The position numbers and the translations under genes are program-made. 62,852 nt of DNA, from NCBI GenBank assembly GCA_032718475.1, contig JAUCBJ010006436.1, forward strand, positions 1 to 62,852, written 5' to 3'. A model generated the notes under the pieces. The model searched no databases, was not told the DNA's origin, and saw only the letters and a list, made by a program, of their open reading frames with translations. The stretch is from Nemertoderma westbladi (Eukaryota > Xenacoelomorpha > Nemertodermatida > Nemertodermatidae). This document shows, one piece after another, positions 22,174 through 33,906 of this stretch. Position 1 is the stretch's first letter, and each line of letters begins with the position of its first letter.

Positions 22174-24348
22174 CTACAAAGAGTTAATAGGTAGGCTACT
22201 TACCAAAGAGTTCATAAGTAGGCTACTTACCAAAGAGTTCATGGGTAAGCTACTTACCAAAGAGTTCATGGGTAGGCTACTTACCAAAGAGTTCATAGGT
22301 AGTCTAGTTACCAAAGAGTTCATAGGTAGGCTACTTACCAAAGAGTTCATAGGTAGGCTACTTACCAAAGAGTTCATAGGTAGTCTAGTTACCAAAGAGT
22401 TCATGGGTAGGCTACTTACCAAAGAGTTCATAGGTAGTCTAGTTACCAAAGAGTTCATAGGTAGGCTACTTACCAAAGAGTTCATAGGTAGTCTAGTTAC
22501 CAAAGAGTTCATAGGTAGGCTACTTACCAAAGAGTTCATAGGTAGTCTAGTTACCAAAGAGTTCATAGGTAGGCTACTTACCAAAGAGTTCATAGGTAGT
22601 CTAGTTACCAAAGAGTTCATAGGTAGGCTACTTACCAAAGAGTTCATAGGTAGGCTACTTACCAAAGAGTTCATAGGTAGTCTAGTTACCAAAGAGTTCA
22701 TAGGTAGGCTACTTACCAAAGAGTTCATAGGTAGTCTAGTTACCAAAGAGTTCATAGGTAGGCTACTTACCAAAGAGTTCATAGGTAGGCTACTTACCAA
22801 AGAGTTCATAGGTAGTCTAGTTACCAAAGAGTTCATAGGTAGGCTACTTACCAAAGAGTTAATGGGTAGGCTACTTACCAAAGAGTTCATAGGTAGTCTA
22901 GTTACCAAAGAGTTCATAGGTAGGCTACTTACCAAAGAGTTCATAGGTAGTCTAGTTACCAAAGAGTTCATAGGTAGGCTACTTACCAAAGAGTTCATGG
23001 GTAGGCTACTTACCAAAGAGTTAATGGGTAGGCTACTTACCAAAGAGTTCATAGGTAGTCTAGTTACCAAAGAGTTCATAGGTAGGCTACTTACCAAAGA
23101 GTTCATAGGTAGTCTAGTTACCAAAGAGTTCATGGGTAAGCTACTTACCAAAGAGTTCATGCGGGTAAGCTACTTACCAAAGAGTTTATGGGTAGGCTAC
23201 TTACCAAAGAGTTCATGGGTAGGCTACTTACCAAAGAGTTAATGGGTAGGCTACTTACCAAAGAGTTAATGGGTAGGCTACTTACCAAAGAGTTCATGGG
23301 TAGGCTACTTACCAAAGAGTTAATGGGTAGGCTACTTACCAAAGAGTTAATGGGTAGGCTACTTACCAAAGAGTTCATAGGTAGGCTACTTACCATAAGA
23401 GTTCATGGGTAGGCTACTTTCCAAAGAGTTCATGGGTAGGCTACTTACCAAAGAGTTAATGGGTAGGCTACTTACCAAAGAGTTAATGGGTAGGCTACTT
23501 ACCAAAGAGTTCATAGGTAGGCTACTTACCAAAGAGTTAATGGGTAGGCTACTTACCAAAGAGTTAATGGGTAGGCTACTTACCAAAGAGTTAATGGGTA
23601 GGCTACTTACCAAAGAGTTAATAGGTAGGCTACTTACCATAAGAGTTCATAGGTAGTCTAGTTACCAAAGAGTTCATAGGTAGGCTACTTACCAAAGAGT
23701 TAATAGGTAGGCTACTTACCATAAGAGTTCATAGGTAGTCTAGTTACCAAAGAGTTCATAGGTAGGCTACTTACCAAAGAGTTAATGGGTAGGCTACTTA
23801 CCAAAGAGTTAATGGGTAGGCTACTTACCAAAGAGTTCATGGGTAGGCTACTTACCAAAGAGTTCATGGGTAAGCTACTTACCAAAGAGTTCATGGGTAG
23901 GCTACTTTCCAAAGAGTTCATGGGTAGGCTACTTACCAAAGAGTTAATGGGTAGGCTACTTACCAAAGAGTTAATGGGTAGGCTACTTACCAAAGAGTTA
24001 ATGGGTAGGCTACTTACCAAAGAGTTCATGGGTAGGCTACTTACCAAAGAGTTAATGGGTAGGCTACTTACCAAAGAGTTCATGGGTAGGCTACTTACCA
24101 AAGAGTTTATGGGTAGGCTACTTACCAAAGAGTTAATGGGTAGGCTACTTACCAAAGAGTTAATGGGTAGGCTACTTACCAAAGAGTTCATGGGTAGGCT
24201 ACTTACCAAAGAGTTTATGGGTAGGCTACTTAGCAAAGAGTTCATGGGTAGGCAGGCTACTTACCAAAGAGTTCATGGGTAGGCTACTTACCAAAGAGTT
24301 CATGGGTAGGCTACTTACCAAAGAGTTCATGGGTAGGCTACTTACCAA
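22174..24348. repeat. 27-bp minisatellite (~80 units) carrying a splice-donor consensus on the minus strand
   Basis: Each unit reads on the minus strand ATGAACTCTTTG|GTAAGTAG or, in variant B, TTTG|GTAACTAG. Variants A (GTAAGTAG) and B alternate in many places from 22.29 to about 23.15 kb. The right part is nearly all A, with ATG/ATT/ATC variation before the AACTC. The unit is nine codons, so both strands are open for up to about 330 codons (MNSLVSSLP on the minus strand, MGRLLTKEF on the plus). These frames are repeat artefacts. The minus-strand upstream edge, ATGATGTCTTG|GTAAGTAG at about 24340-24356, looks like a divergent unit and could be a genuine donor. Confidence 0.93.
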
Positions 24349-24356
24349 GACATCAT

Positions 24357-27320
24357 AAACTACAGTATTTACCTGCCATCCAATCGTCAAAGGGAACTGC
24401 TACTAATTATGTTCATTATTTCGTCTGTCGCATCGGCTCTCCATCCATGGAAGACCCGCTGGTATCAATCTGTACCAAACCCGTAGGCCTACCACGAACA
24501 AAGTGCGTCTCATCGTATTGATAATGACGTTCCCACCAATTTCCAAGGACTTCCAATCATGCTCACTTATTCCTGCTTATTCAACAACTTTCACATACAA
24601 CAACCTCAACATGCATCGTACTGTGTACTGTATTACAAGTTGTAAATAAATACTGCTCAAAATAATTATATATTAATTACATATTATGTTCATTTGTAAT
24701 TCTCTAACATAACAAACCCGAAATTGCTCAAAGGTCCGCATCTACTTACGCATGAACTGTCCCCTTGAATGGCTTTTACTACCAATCTTACTAATCAAAA
24801 AAATCTACGGGAATGTGAAGATTGAACTCAGTACCTATAATGATTCCAAGTCCCCCGCTGTACCTCTAAAACCAAAACCAAAGTGGAAATTAACAATATC
24901 AAGAACAACAAGTCAACAACAACAACGGAGTAAATACTAGAGGTCTCGCTACACGGACCTATAAAAAGTACCGGTATTTATTTCTGAAATTCGGAGTCCT
25001 AGGGCAAATTTCCCCGATAATTACCAAAGCGCCATTTTTTCTTTTCCTAAAAAAATTTCCCCTCCAAAATAAAAATTTGGTATTTAGCAAAAAAATATAG
25101 GTTGAAAACAAATTTCTTACTCGCATTTGGAGTTGGTTTCCAAGTTAATTAAACGCGAGACTGTAATAAAATTACTATATTGTATTATAGGTATTACCAA
25201 ATATATACGATGTGTAACATTAGCATTTAAGAGTTAGGCCCATTACCAGAACACCCGGTAGGTACCGGTACAATTATCAATAACCGGCCAACAATTACTT
25301 TCATTTTCCAGTTAGCAGCACAAATGCTTACCAGACATCCGGAGCATCGGTAGGGCTACATACTTAATCTAATCATAGGCCTGTAGGCCTAATCTACAGT
25401 CAGACAGTGCAGGTATGCCAAAACAGTATGTTAATGATACAGTGATCTGGTGATAGGCGCCCTAAACACAGAAACAGGAAGTATCTGCTGATCGGAACCA
25501 GTTCGACGAGAAAGAACAAAGTTTACGTACGCATCTGTTTCCTGTTGCCTGATGCTAACAATCAATTACACTACACTGTATAAAGTAGCCCTACTGTATC
25601 TGCCTTCAGGCCTATGTCTCAGTATGTACATACGTACTGTAATGCCCTTTCTGTAGAGTCTTTTAAGCACCAGGTTAAACAACACTTTTTGAGTCAAGTA
25701 CAACAGTAGGCCTAGTGCAGTATGAACATTCAATCTGGCAATTGTAAATATGATTCAGTTATTCGGCAGTTTTTTCAGTCAGTCAGTCAGTCAGTGGTCC
25801 ACACAGAGACAATGTATTGACTGACATTTCAATAATTTATTTTATTTTTTAGTTCAATTGTAATTTATTAACATATTTAGCGTTGTAAATAATATAGATA
25901 CTGTAGTCACCAGACGTTTTTTTTAGCCAAATTGTAATGTTTTCTTATTAAACATCTGTTTTGGATTCGGTATGGGGTTTTAAGATACTGTAGATTAAAT
26001 ACATTACTATTTTCCAGTCTGACTGAATTATTGAGTGCTTATTTTATTAATTTATATTTATTTTAATTGAACTTCTTACTTCTAGGTTTTGATGTTCCAT
26101 ATTCGCCTGTTTCACTCTTTTTTCTATCGCGCAAATTTTTAAGTCTAAATAATTAATTTTAATTCATGTGTTGTCTATCGCGCACTTTTTAACACTAATT
26201 TTAATTCACTTTTTTATATCGTACACATTCTTAAATAATTAATTTTAATTTATAAATAAATTTATGTAATTCCTACTTACACCATATGTAATTCCTACTT
26301 ATACCCTCAAATTCATTAATAATTAATTCATATTAATCTATTTTAACAAATTAATTTGTTATTTTAGTAATTTAAACGCTGCGCTCACTTTAATGCTGTG
26401 CTTTTTAAAGGGACCTCCATGGAAACGAGGTTTATCCTCCTGGAGCTATCCCTAACATTGTATGTCTACAAGATAAATCTATATTTTATTTATGAACTAT
26501 GCACTATATTTTGTATTAATCTATTTTTTTTATTAAATTAAAATATTATAGTCGATTCCAACTTATTCCGGTTATTAGTGTATTTATGTTATGTTTTATA
26601 TGTCTTACATTTTATATGGATTATGTACAATGTTAATAAAAAACTTCAACTTCAAATTCTACAGCTCATTAGAACAGGCAGCTTCTACAGTAGTGTTGGT
26701 ATATTTGTTAACTCCAACTGTCCAAGAAGATTAACATTTTGTCAGATATCTTTGAAAATCCTCAGGAAATGTCCGATCGTACAATCAGACAGTATCAGAG
26801 TATGAGCATAATAAGCTCTACAGTAGGGATGGCATGCTTTTCCGCTTACTTTTTTTTTTATCAAATAATAGTCCTTTTTCAATCCACTACATTTACATTT
26901 GAAAATACATTACTCTACTGTATAAAATTTGAATAAATAGGCCTATGCAAAAGTTAATTATCATTAGGTACCAGTAATACTTAGTATACCTAACATTTAG
27001 GCTTAACATACAGTTGGCTTATATAATTAAGTCATACTTATTAAATTGTTACTTTTCTAACTTTACCTGTTTACTAACGTACCGTAACATAATAACAATA
27101 GTAGGCCTAGTTAAAATAAATTGACAAATTATCAGCTCCGGAAATATGGTGAAATGATTTGGTTGTTCTTTAAGAATTATAAATTACAACGAGAAATAAA
27201 CGCGAGCGAAGCGAGCGAAATTTTTTTGTGTATTTTCGTGATTTCAATTAATTTGTGGTGCGCATCAGAGCTGAGGCGCAACGCGCATCTGTCTCACCCG
27301 GACGCGCAACGCGCATCTGG
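24357..27320. other. Intergenic, AT-rich, no gene recognised
   Basis: Upstream region of NCBP1. Frequent TAGGCCTA and TACCGGTA words, a TCAG microsatellite near 25775-25797 and loosely repeated TTAATTTTAATTCA phrases at 26.1-26.3 kb. Several short frames at 26.6-27.4 kb have no recognisable motif. Confidence 0.5.
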
Positions 27321-27387
27321 TTCGCGGTCATTCGCGCAGGTACGCGTCCGTCAGTCCGTGTTTTGCAGCATGAATTCCAACCTGGGT
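27321..27387 (-). repeat. Dispersed repeat fragment, inverse of 13790-13850
   Basis: On the minus strand this reads CCAGGTTGGAATTCATGC and GCGTACCTGCGCGAATGACC. Relative to the other copy it has a few extra bases (near 27352) before GGACGCG. It lies about 550 bp upstream of the NCBP1 start. Confidence 0.7.
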
Positions 27388-27937
27388 TATAGGATGTACA
27401 GTAGATCTAGATCTGTACACAGCAATAGCCTAGGATTAGTGGAATTTTATATTTAACAGTTTATTTTTAAAAACAGAAAAAGTTAATTTCTTTAGTTTCA
27501 TGAAATATTTCCATTTTCGAATAAAATGATTAAAACAACTAACAGGTCAGGGTGTCTATATACCTTTCTAGTTGGAGGGAAATTGAGTAAAATACTTAGC
27601 ATTAGACGTTTGAAAAAAAGTAAAATTCAGAATCAATGAATATGTTTTGTGCTGCGCGAAGCGGAAAAAGATGCCATATTTACATTTTTTGTTTTAAGTT
27701 GTTCACTATAGGTTGAAAAATGACTGTTAAATTTTCTGGAGCGTTCCCACAAGAATTGGCGAGGGGGGAACGGTTTTTATCAAGGCAGCAAGGGTACGGA
27801 TTTACATAATCCTATCTGCTGCTGACTGGCTGAGCTGATCTGCTATCTATCGGGTACGGTATTCAATTCATTTATCGGTAATCATTTCAGCAGTTAGGCC
27901 TACTGAGTTAATTAATATTAAATAGTTCCTGAAGAAA

Positions 27938-29190
27938 ATGCCAAAACGGAGTTACAGTTCCGAGTCCGACGAGGACGATGATTCCAAAGTCAAATCCCGT
28001 CGAAGCGAAATATCCGACGTGGAGAATTCCTTGGAGTCGCTGATTCTCCGAGTGGGAAAGAAAAGTAAATCGTCGTTAGAGAGCAACCTGGAAGGGTTGG
28101 CCTCGGTGCTGGAAACAGACCTGCACAGCTACAAAGGGAAGATACTAAAGATACTGTGTCATTGCGTGGTACGAGTCCCCAGCGAGATGACGGTGTACAC
28201 GACGCTAGTCGGTCTGCTCAACGCGTCCTCCTTCAACTTTGGCGCGGAATTCGTCGAGATGGCCAGTCGATTACTCAAGGATTGTCTCAACGCTGGCGAG
28301 TTCAGCGACGCACTCTCCTGCGTCCGCTTTCTCTCGGATCTAGTTAACTGCCACGTTGTAGAATCGGCGTCTCTTATCGCGATGTACCAATCGTTCGTAT
28401 CCGTTGCCACTTCGCAACCAGACTGCGGGCGCATACAATCCGACTGCTACGTCCTCGCGGTCCTATCCTCCTTGCCGTGGTCCGGCAAGACGTTAAGCGT
28501 GACGAAACCCGCGGAACTCAACAACCTCCTGACCAACATCGAGACCTACCTCGGTGGTCGGGACCGCTCGTTCCTCCCGATGGTACGCGTTTGGTCCACG
28601 GACACCCCGCACCCCCAGGAGGAGCACCTGGACTGTCTGTGGGCCCAGATTCGGAAACTCCAGTCCCTCCAATGGGAGGAGACCCTGATTGTACGACCCT
28701 ACCTCGCGTTCGTAGGCAACCTATCCGAGGCCTTGCAGCACGCTCTACCGCCCTTCTCCCCGACTGTCAACCCCGACCACGTCTACCCACTGCCCCGTTG
28801 CGTCTACCGAATGTTCGACTACGCCGATTGTCCATCAGATATGCCGCTACTTCCTGGCCACCACTCAATCGAGCGATGTCTCCTAGAGGAGCAGATCTCT
28901 CAGATCATCTCGGACCACCGCTTAGAACGACGACTCTGCGCCAAGGCCCTAGTGGCACATCCCCATTACGATAAACTCCCCATGAACTATATGATAGTGG
29001 AGGTTATCTTCGGGCAGCTGTTGAGTCGCGAGAGCCCGGTTTATCTCGAGGTTTTCTACGGTTCTCTTCTTATCGAACTCTGTAAGGAGCGACCCACTAC
29101 GATACCCGTAATTCTCGCACAGACCGTCCAACTCCTTTACGAACGTCTCGATACCATGCATATAACCTGCATTGATCGATTCGCTACCTG
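27938..29190 (+). CDS. NCBP1: NCBP1 (CBP80) exon 1, nuclear cap-binding complex large subunit
   Basis: CBP80 pairs with CBP20 to bind the 5' cap of nascent RNA polymerase II transcripts and supports splicing, export and the pioneer round of translation. Exon 1 encodes residues 1-417 plus two bases of codon 418. It has a short acidic/basic N-terminus (MPKRSYSSESDEDDD, KSRR) suited to a nuclear localisation signal, then the first MIF4G domain with conserved stretches LESNLEGLASVLE, YTTLVGLLNASSFNFG, RFLSDLVNCHV and HPQEEHLDCLWAQI. The start ATG has A at -3. The exon ends CIDRFATW, with the donor ACCTG|GTGAGT splitting the Trp codon. The full protein is 787 residues, close to the 790 of human CBP80. 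Confidence 0.98.
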
Positions 29191-32100
29191 GTGAGTTATT
29201 ATTATTTGTTAAAGAATGATAACTGTTCAATTCACAATATTATTGTAATGGGTAGGCCTAATTATTTAAACTAGTATTTTATCAAATTGTATCAAATTTT
29301 AACCCCAATATTTATTTACTTGTAATATGGATCTATCGGGTCTGGAATAAACAAATATTTACGGTCGCTTGGGAATAATAATGTAAATGTAATTATTCGT
29401 GTCATTTAGTTTTTTGTAACACGTAATATGTGTGGCTCTATAAAATATTGGACAACGAAATACTTATTTGACCCTAATTATTATTTGCCTTTGCTTTATA
29501 ACTTTGTTCTTACCCCACTCCCGCACCCACACTGATCTACCATCTGCCTATCTAACAACTATATCTATAGCTATACATATCATATATCATCATATCATAC
29601 ATATCATATACATATAGCTATAACTATATATATACCCCACAGGTTCCTCAAATTAAACATATTTTTGAAAATAGTTCTAGTAAGAATAGTATGCCATACC
29701 ATACTCCTGGAATATTTTTGTTATTGTTATTTTTGTTGTTTTATGGTTGCATTTCCAGATCGGGTGGGGTGGGTAGCGTGAGTGTGGGAGGGGCTGTTGA
29801 ATCCAAGAAGAGTCTGTCTAACTCCAAACCATCTACAAAACTATCCCCACAGGTTCGCCTACCATTTACCTAATTATAGTCTATCCCCACAGGTTCGCCT
29901 ACTATTTACCTAATTATAGTCCATCCCCACAGGTTCGCCTACCATTTACCTAATTATAGTCTATCCCCACAGGTTCGCCTACCATTTACCTAATTATAGT
30001 CTATCCCCACAGGTTCGCCTACCATTTACCTAATTATAGTATATCCCCACAGGTTCGCCTACCATTTACCTAATTATAGTCTATCCCCACAGGTTCGCCT
30101 ACCATTTACCTAATTACAGTCTATCCCCACAGGTTCGCCTACCATTTACCTAATTATAGTCTATCCCCACAGGTTCGCCTACCATTTACCTAAATATAGT
30201 CTATCCCCACAGGTTCGCCTACCATTTACCTAACTAATTATAGTCTATCCCCACAGGTTCGCCTACCATTTACCTAATTATAGTCTATCCCCACAGGTTC
30301 GCCTACCATTTACCTAAATATAGTCCATTCCCACAGGTTCGCCTACCATTTACCTAATTATAGTCTATCCCCACAGGTTCGCCTACCATTTACCTAAATA
30401 TAGTCCATCCCCACAGGTTCGCCTACCATTTACCTAATTATAGTCTATCCCCACAGGTTCGCCTACCATTTACCTAATTATAGTCTATCCCCACAGGTTC
30501 GCCTACCATTTACCTAATTATAGTCTATCCCCACAGGTTCGCCTACCATTTACCTAAATATAGTCTATCCCCACAGGTTCGCCTACCATTTACCTAACTA
30601 ATTATAGTCTATCCCCACAGGTTCGCCTACCATTTACCTAATTATAATCTACCCCCACAGGTTCGCCTACCATTTACCTAATTATAGTCCATCCCCACAG
30701 GTTCGCCTACCATTTACCTAATTATAGTCCATCCCCACAGGTTCGCCTACCATTTACCTAATTATAGTCTATCCCCACAGGTTCGCCTACCATTTACCTA
30801 ATTATAGTCCATCCCCACAGGTTCGCCTACCATTTACCTAATTATAGTCTATCCCCACAGGTTCGCCTACTATTTACCTAATTATAGTCCATCCCCACAG
30901 GTTCGCCTACCATTTACCTAATTATAGTCCATCCCCACAGGTTCGCCTACCATTTACCTAATTATAGTCCATCCCCACAGGTTCGCCTACCATTTACCTA
31001 ATTATAGTCTATCCCCACAGGTTCGCCTACCATTTACCTAATTATAGTCCATCCCCACAGGTTCGCCTACCATTTACCTAATTATAGTCTATCCCCACAG
31101 GTTCGCCTACTATTTACCTAATTATAGTCCATCCCCACAGGTTCGCCTACCATTTACCTAATTATAGTCCATCCCCACAGGTTCGCCTACCATTTACCTA
31201 ATTATAGTCCATCCCCACAGGTTCGCCTACCATTTACCTAATTATAGTCCATCCCCACAGGTTCGCCTACCATTTACCTAATTATAGTCCATCCCCACAG
31301 GTTCGCCTACCATTTACCTAATTATAGTCTATCCCCACAGGTTCGCCTACCATTTACCTAATTATAGTCTATCCCCACAGGTTCGCCTACCATTTACCTA
31401 ATTATAGTCTATCCCCACAGGTTCGCCTACCATTTACCTAATTATAGTCTATCCCCACAGGTTCGCCTACCATTTACCTAATTATAGTCTATCCCCACAG
31501 GTTCGCCTACCATTTACCTAATTATAGTCTATCCCCACAGGTTCGCCTACCATTTACCTAATTATAGTCTATCCCCACAGGTTCGCCTACTATTTACCTA
31601 ATTATAGTCTATCCCCACAGGTTCGCCTACCATTTACCTAATTATAATCTACCCCCACAGGTTCGCCTACCATTTACCTAATTATAGTCCATCCCCACAG
31701 GTTCGCCTACCATTTACCTAATTATAGTCTATCTCCACAGGTTCGCCTACCATTTACCTAAATATAGTCCATCCCCACAGGTTCGCCTACCATTTACCTA
31801 ATTATAGTCTATCCCCACAGGTTCGCCTACCATTTACCTAATTATAGTCTATCCCCACAGGTTCGCCTACTATTTACCTAATTATAGTCCATCCCCACAG
31901 GTTCGCCTACCATTTACCTAATTATAGTCTATCCCCACAGGTTCGCCTACCATTTACCTAATTATAGTCTATCCCCACAGGTTCGCCTACCATTTACCTA
32001 ACTAATTATAGTCTATCCCCACAGGTTCGCCTACCATTTACCTAATTATAGTCTATCCCCACAGGTTCGCCTACTATTTACCTAATTATAGTCCATCCCC

Positions 32101-32672
32101 ACAGGTTCGCCTACCATTTACCTAATTATAGTCTATCCCCACAGGTTCGCCTACCATTTACCTAACTAATTATAGTCTATCCCCACAGGTTCGCCTACCA
32201 TTTACCTAATTATAGTCTATCCCCACAGGTTCGCCTACCATTTACCTAATTATAGTCTATCCCCACAGGTTCGCCTACCATTTACCTAATTATAGTCTAT
32301 CCCCACAGGTTCGCCTACCATTTACCTAATTATAGTCTATCCCCACAGGTTCGCCTACCATTTACCTAATTATAGTCTATCCCAACAGGTTCGCCTACCA
32401 TTTACCTAATTATAGTCCATCCCCACAGGTTCGCCTACCATTTACCTAATTATAGTCTATCCCCACAGGTTCGCCTACCATTTACCTAACTAATTATAGT
32501 CTATCCCCACAGGTTCGCCTACCATTTACCTAATTATAGTATATCCCCACAGGTTCGCCTACCATTTACCTAATTATAGTCTATCCCCACAGGTTCGCCT
32601 ACTATTTACCTAATTATAGTCTATCCCCGCAGGTTCGCCTACCATTTGCCTAATTATAGTCTATCCCCACAG
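29191..32672 (+). other. NCBP1 intron (3482 bp, mostly minisatellite)
   Basis: The donor is GTGAGT at 29191. The functional acceptor, inferred from protein conservation, is CTATCCCCACAG ending at 32672. The first 650 bp are ordinary AT-rich intron with ATATC-type simple repeats (29570-29640). They include an isolated CCCCACAGGTTCCTC near 29636, which may be an older acceptor-like copy. The rest is the 40-bp array described separately. Confidence 0.93.
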
Positions 32673-32690
32673 GTTCGCCTATCATCTGTC
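29841..32690 (+). repeat. 40-bp minisatellite (~70 units) derived from the NCBP1 3' splice site
   Basis: Each unit reads CTATCCCCACAG|GTTCGCC, then TACCATTTACCTAATTATAGT. The genuine splice site reads CTATCCCCACAG|GTTCGCC, then TATCATCTGTCTAACTTCCAGT. So the entire unit aligns to the acceptor plus about 27 bases of exon 2, and the array runs straight into the real site. Variants include a 4-bp insertion (CTAACTAATTATAG), TAAATATAG, and CCATCC for CTATCC. Nearly every unit is therefore a potential acceptor. Using any upstream unit shifts or stops the frame (TAA within ACCTAAT of the next unit, or at TCTGTCTAAC of the exon). Confidence 0.96.
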
Positions 32691-33783
32691 TAACTTCCAG
32701 TACCGCTGGGCCTGGGACGATTGGCTGGACTGCATGCAACCCAATCGAGACAACAATTCCCCCAAGCTCTGGTTCGTCCGCGAGGTACTCGCCAAGTGTC
32801 TTCGACTCTCCTACTACCAGCGCGTCTGCGAGTTTCTACCGGAGACCTATCTGATGCTGGTACCCCCGGAACCGATGCCGGACTACCGGTACAAGTCTGA
32901 GAACCGACAGGTGGAGGGAGGGGAGGATGACATTGTGGGGATCGCTGAATCCTTGATAATGACTATAAAAGCAAAGGGTAACATACAGGAGGTTGTCGAG
33001 GTCCTCAAACGTTGTCCCAAACCGGTTGACGAATTTGATGAGGGTGAAAACTTAGTTAACTCCATCGCTATCGACGTCTTCACTCAGACGTTGTTCTTCC
33101 TCGGCGCTAAGAGCATCAGCCATTCGTTCAGCGCACTCGCTAAGTTCCACACCGTGTTCCGAGCTCTAGCGGAGACAGAGGAGTCCCAGATCCTGATGTT
33201 GAAGTCAATATACGACTTGTGGAAGAACCACCATATGATGTTGATTCTTCTGGTCGATAAACTCGTTAAGAGTCAGATCGTCACGTGTCGTTCGGTGGCT
33301 AATTGGTTGTTTTCCAACGACATGTCCGGAGACTTTACGAGGATGTACGTCTGGGAGATAATGAACTCGACGCTCAAGAAGATGAATAAACACGTGTTGC
33401 GTTTACAGACGGAGTTGGACGCCGTTGAAGAGAAGCTCGGTAAGACAGCCATGGTGGACGCACCTTCCGACATCCAGGCCGAGGCTGAAGCTTTGCAGGA
33501 GCGATTGGAACAGGCTCAAGCCGAACAGAAGAATCTATTCCTTATTGTGTTCCAACGTTTCATTATGGTCTTGGGTTCCCAGTCCATGTCCAAGGAGGAT
33601 GACCCCGATGGTAACACAGAGTCCTGGTTCAGAGTTGTTACTGAACGTCTCCAGGAGTTGTTCCTCGTCTACAACCAACAGATAGTGAGGTACACCTCCA
33701 CTCTGGAGAATCTCCTCTTTACTTCCGATATAGACTCACATATTCTAACTGTTTTCTACCAATATAAAGCCCTTCGCTCGTAA
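32673..33783 (+). CDS. NCBP1: NCBP1 (CBP80) exon 2, second and third MIF4G-type domains
   Basis: It begins by completing the split Trp codon and continues FAYHLSNFQYRWAWDDW, the strongly conserved CBP80 segment that pins the acceptor at 32672/32673. Later landmarks are KFVREVLxKC-like WFVREVLAKCLRLSYYQR, SFSALAKFHTVFRALAE, HMMLILLVDKLVKSQIV, ANWLFSNDMSGDFTRMYVWE and EQKNLFLIVFQRFIMVL. A predicted coiled stretch (about residues 630-690 of the full protein) matches the acidic/coiled insert of the family. It ends LYQ-type ILTVFYQYKALRS with stop TAA at 33781. A foldback element lies 124 bp downstream, possibly in the 3' untranslated region. Confidence 0.98.
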
Positions 33784-33906
33784 ATAACTTGCAAATAGAC
33801 TGCGCTTCATCATTGGAAGTAAAACGGACGGCTTAAATAATTTACATTACAGTGTAGTTATTCGTATTATTTAATTAGGGTTGGCGCTGGAAACATTGGA
33901 TAAAAT

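Noticed and set aside
22174-24282. Frames of about 330 codons on both strands in the 27-bp array
   Set aside because: The same unit explains both strands at once (nine codons per unit); no flanking coding sequence or conserved domain.
27121-27456. 111-codon frame upstream of NCBP1
   Set aside because: It runs through a dispersed repeat fragment shared with 13.8 kb and has a non-ATG start; no domain seen.
28477-28974. 165-codon Pro/Arg-rich frame within NCBP1 exon 1
   Set aside because: Out-of-frame shadow in the GC-richer part of a well-conserved coding exon.
29841-32690. CRISPR array
   Set aside because: The 40-bp units are contiguous with no unique spacers, and the context is an intron of an animal gene.
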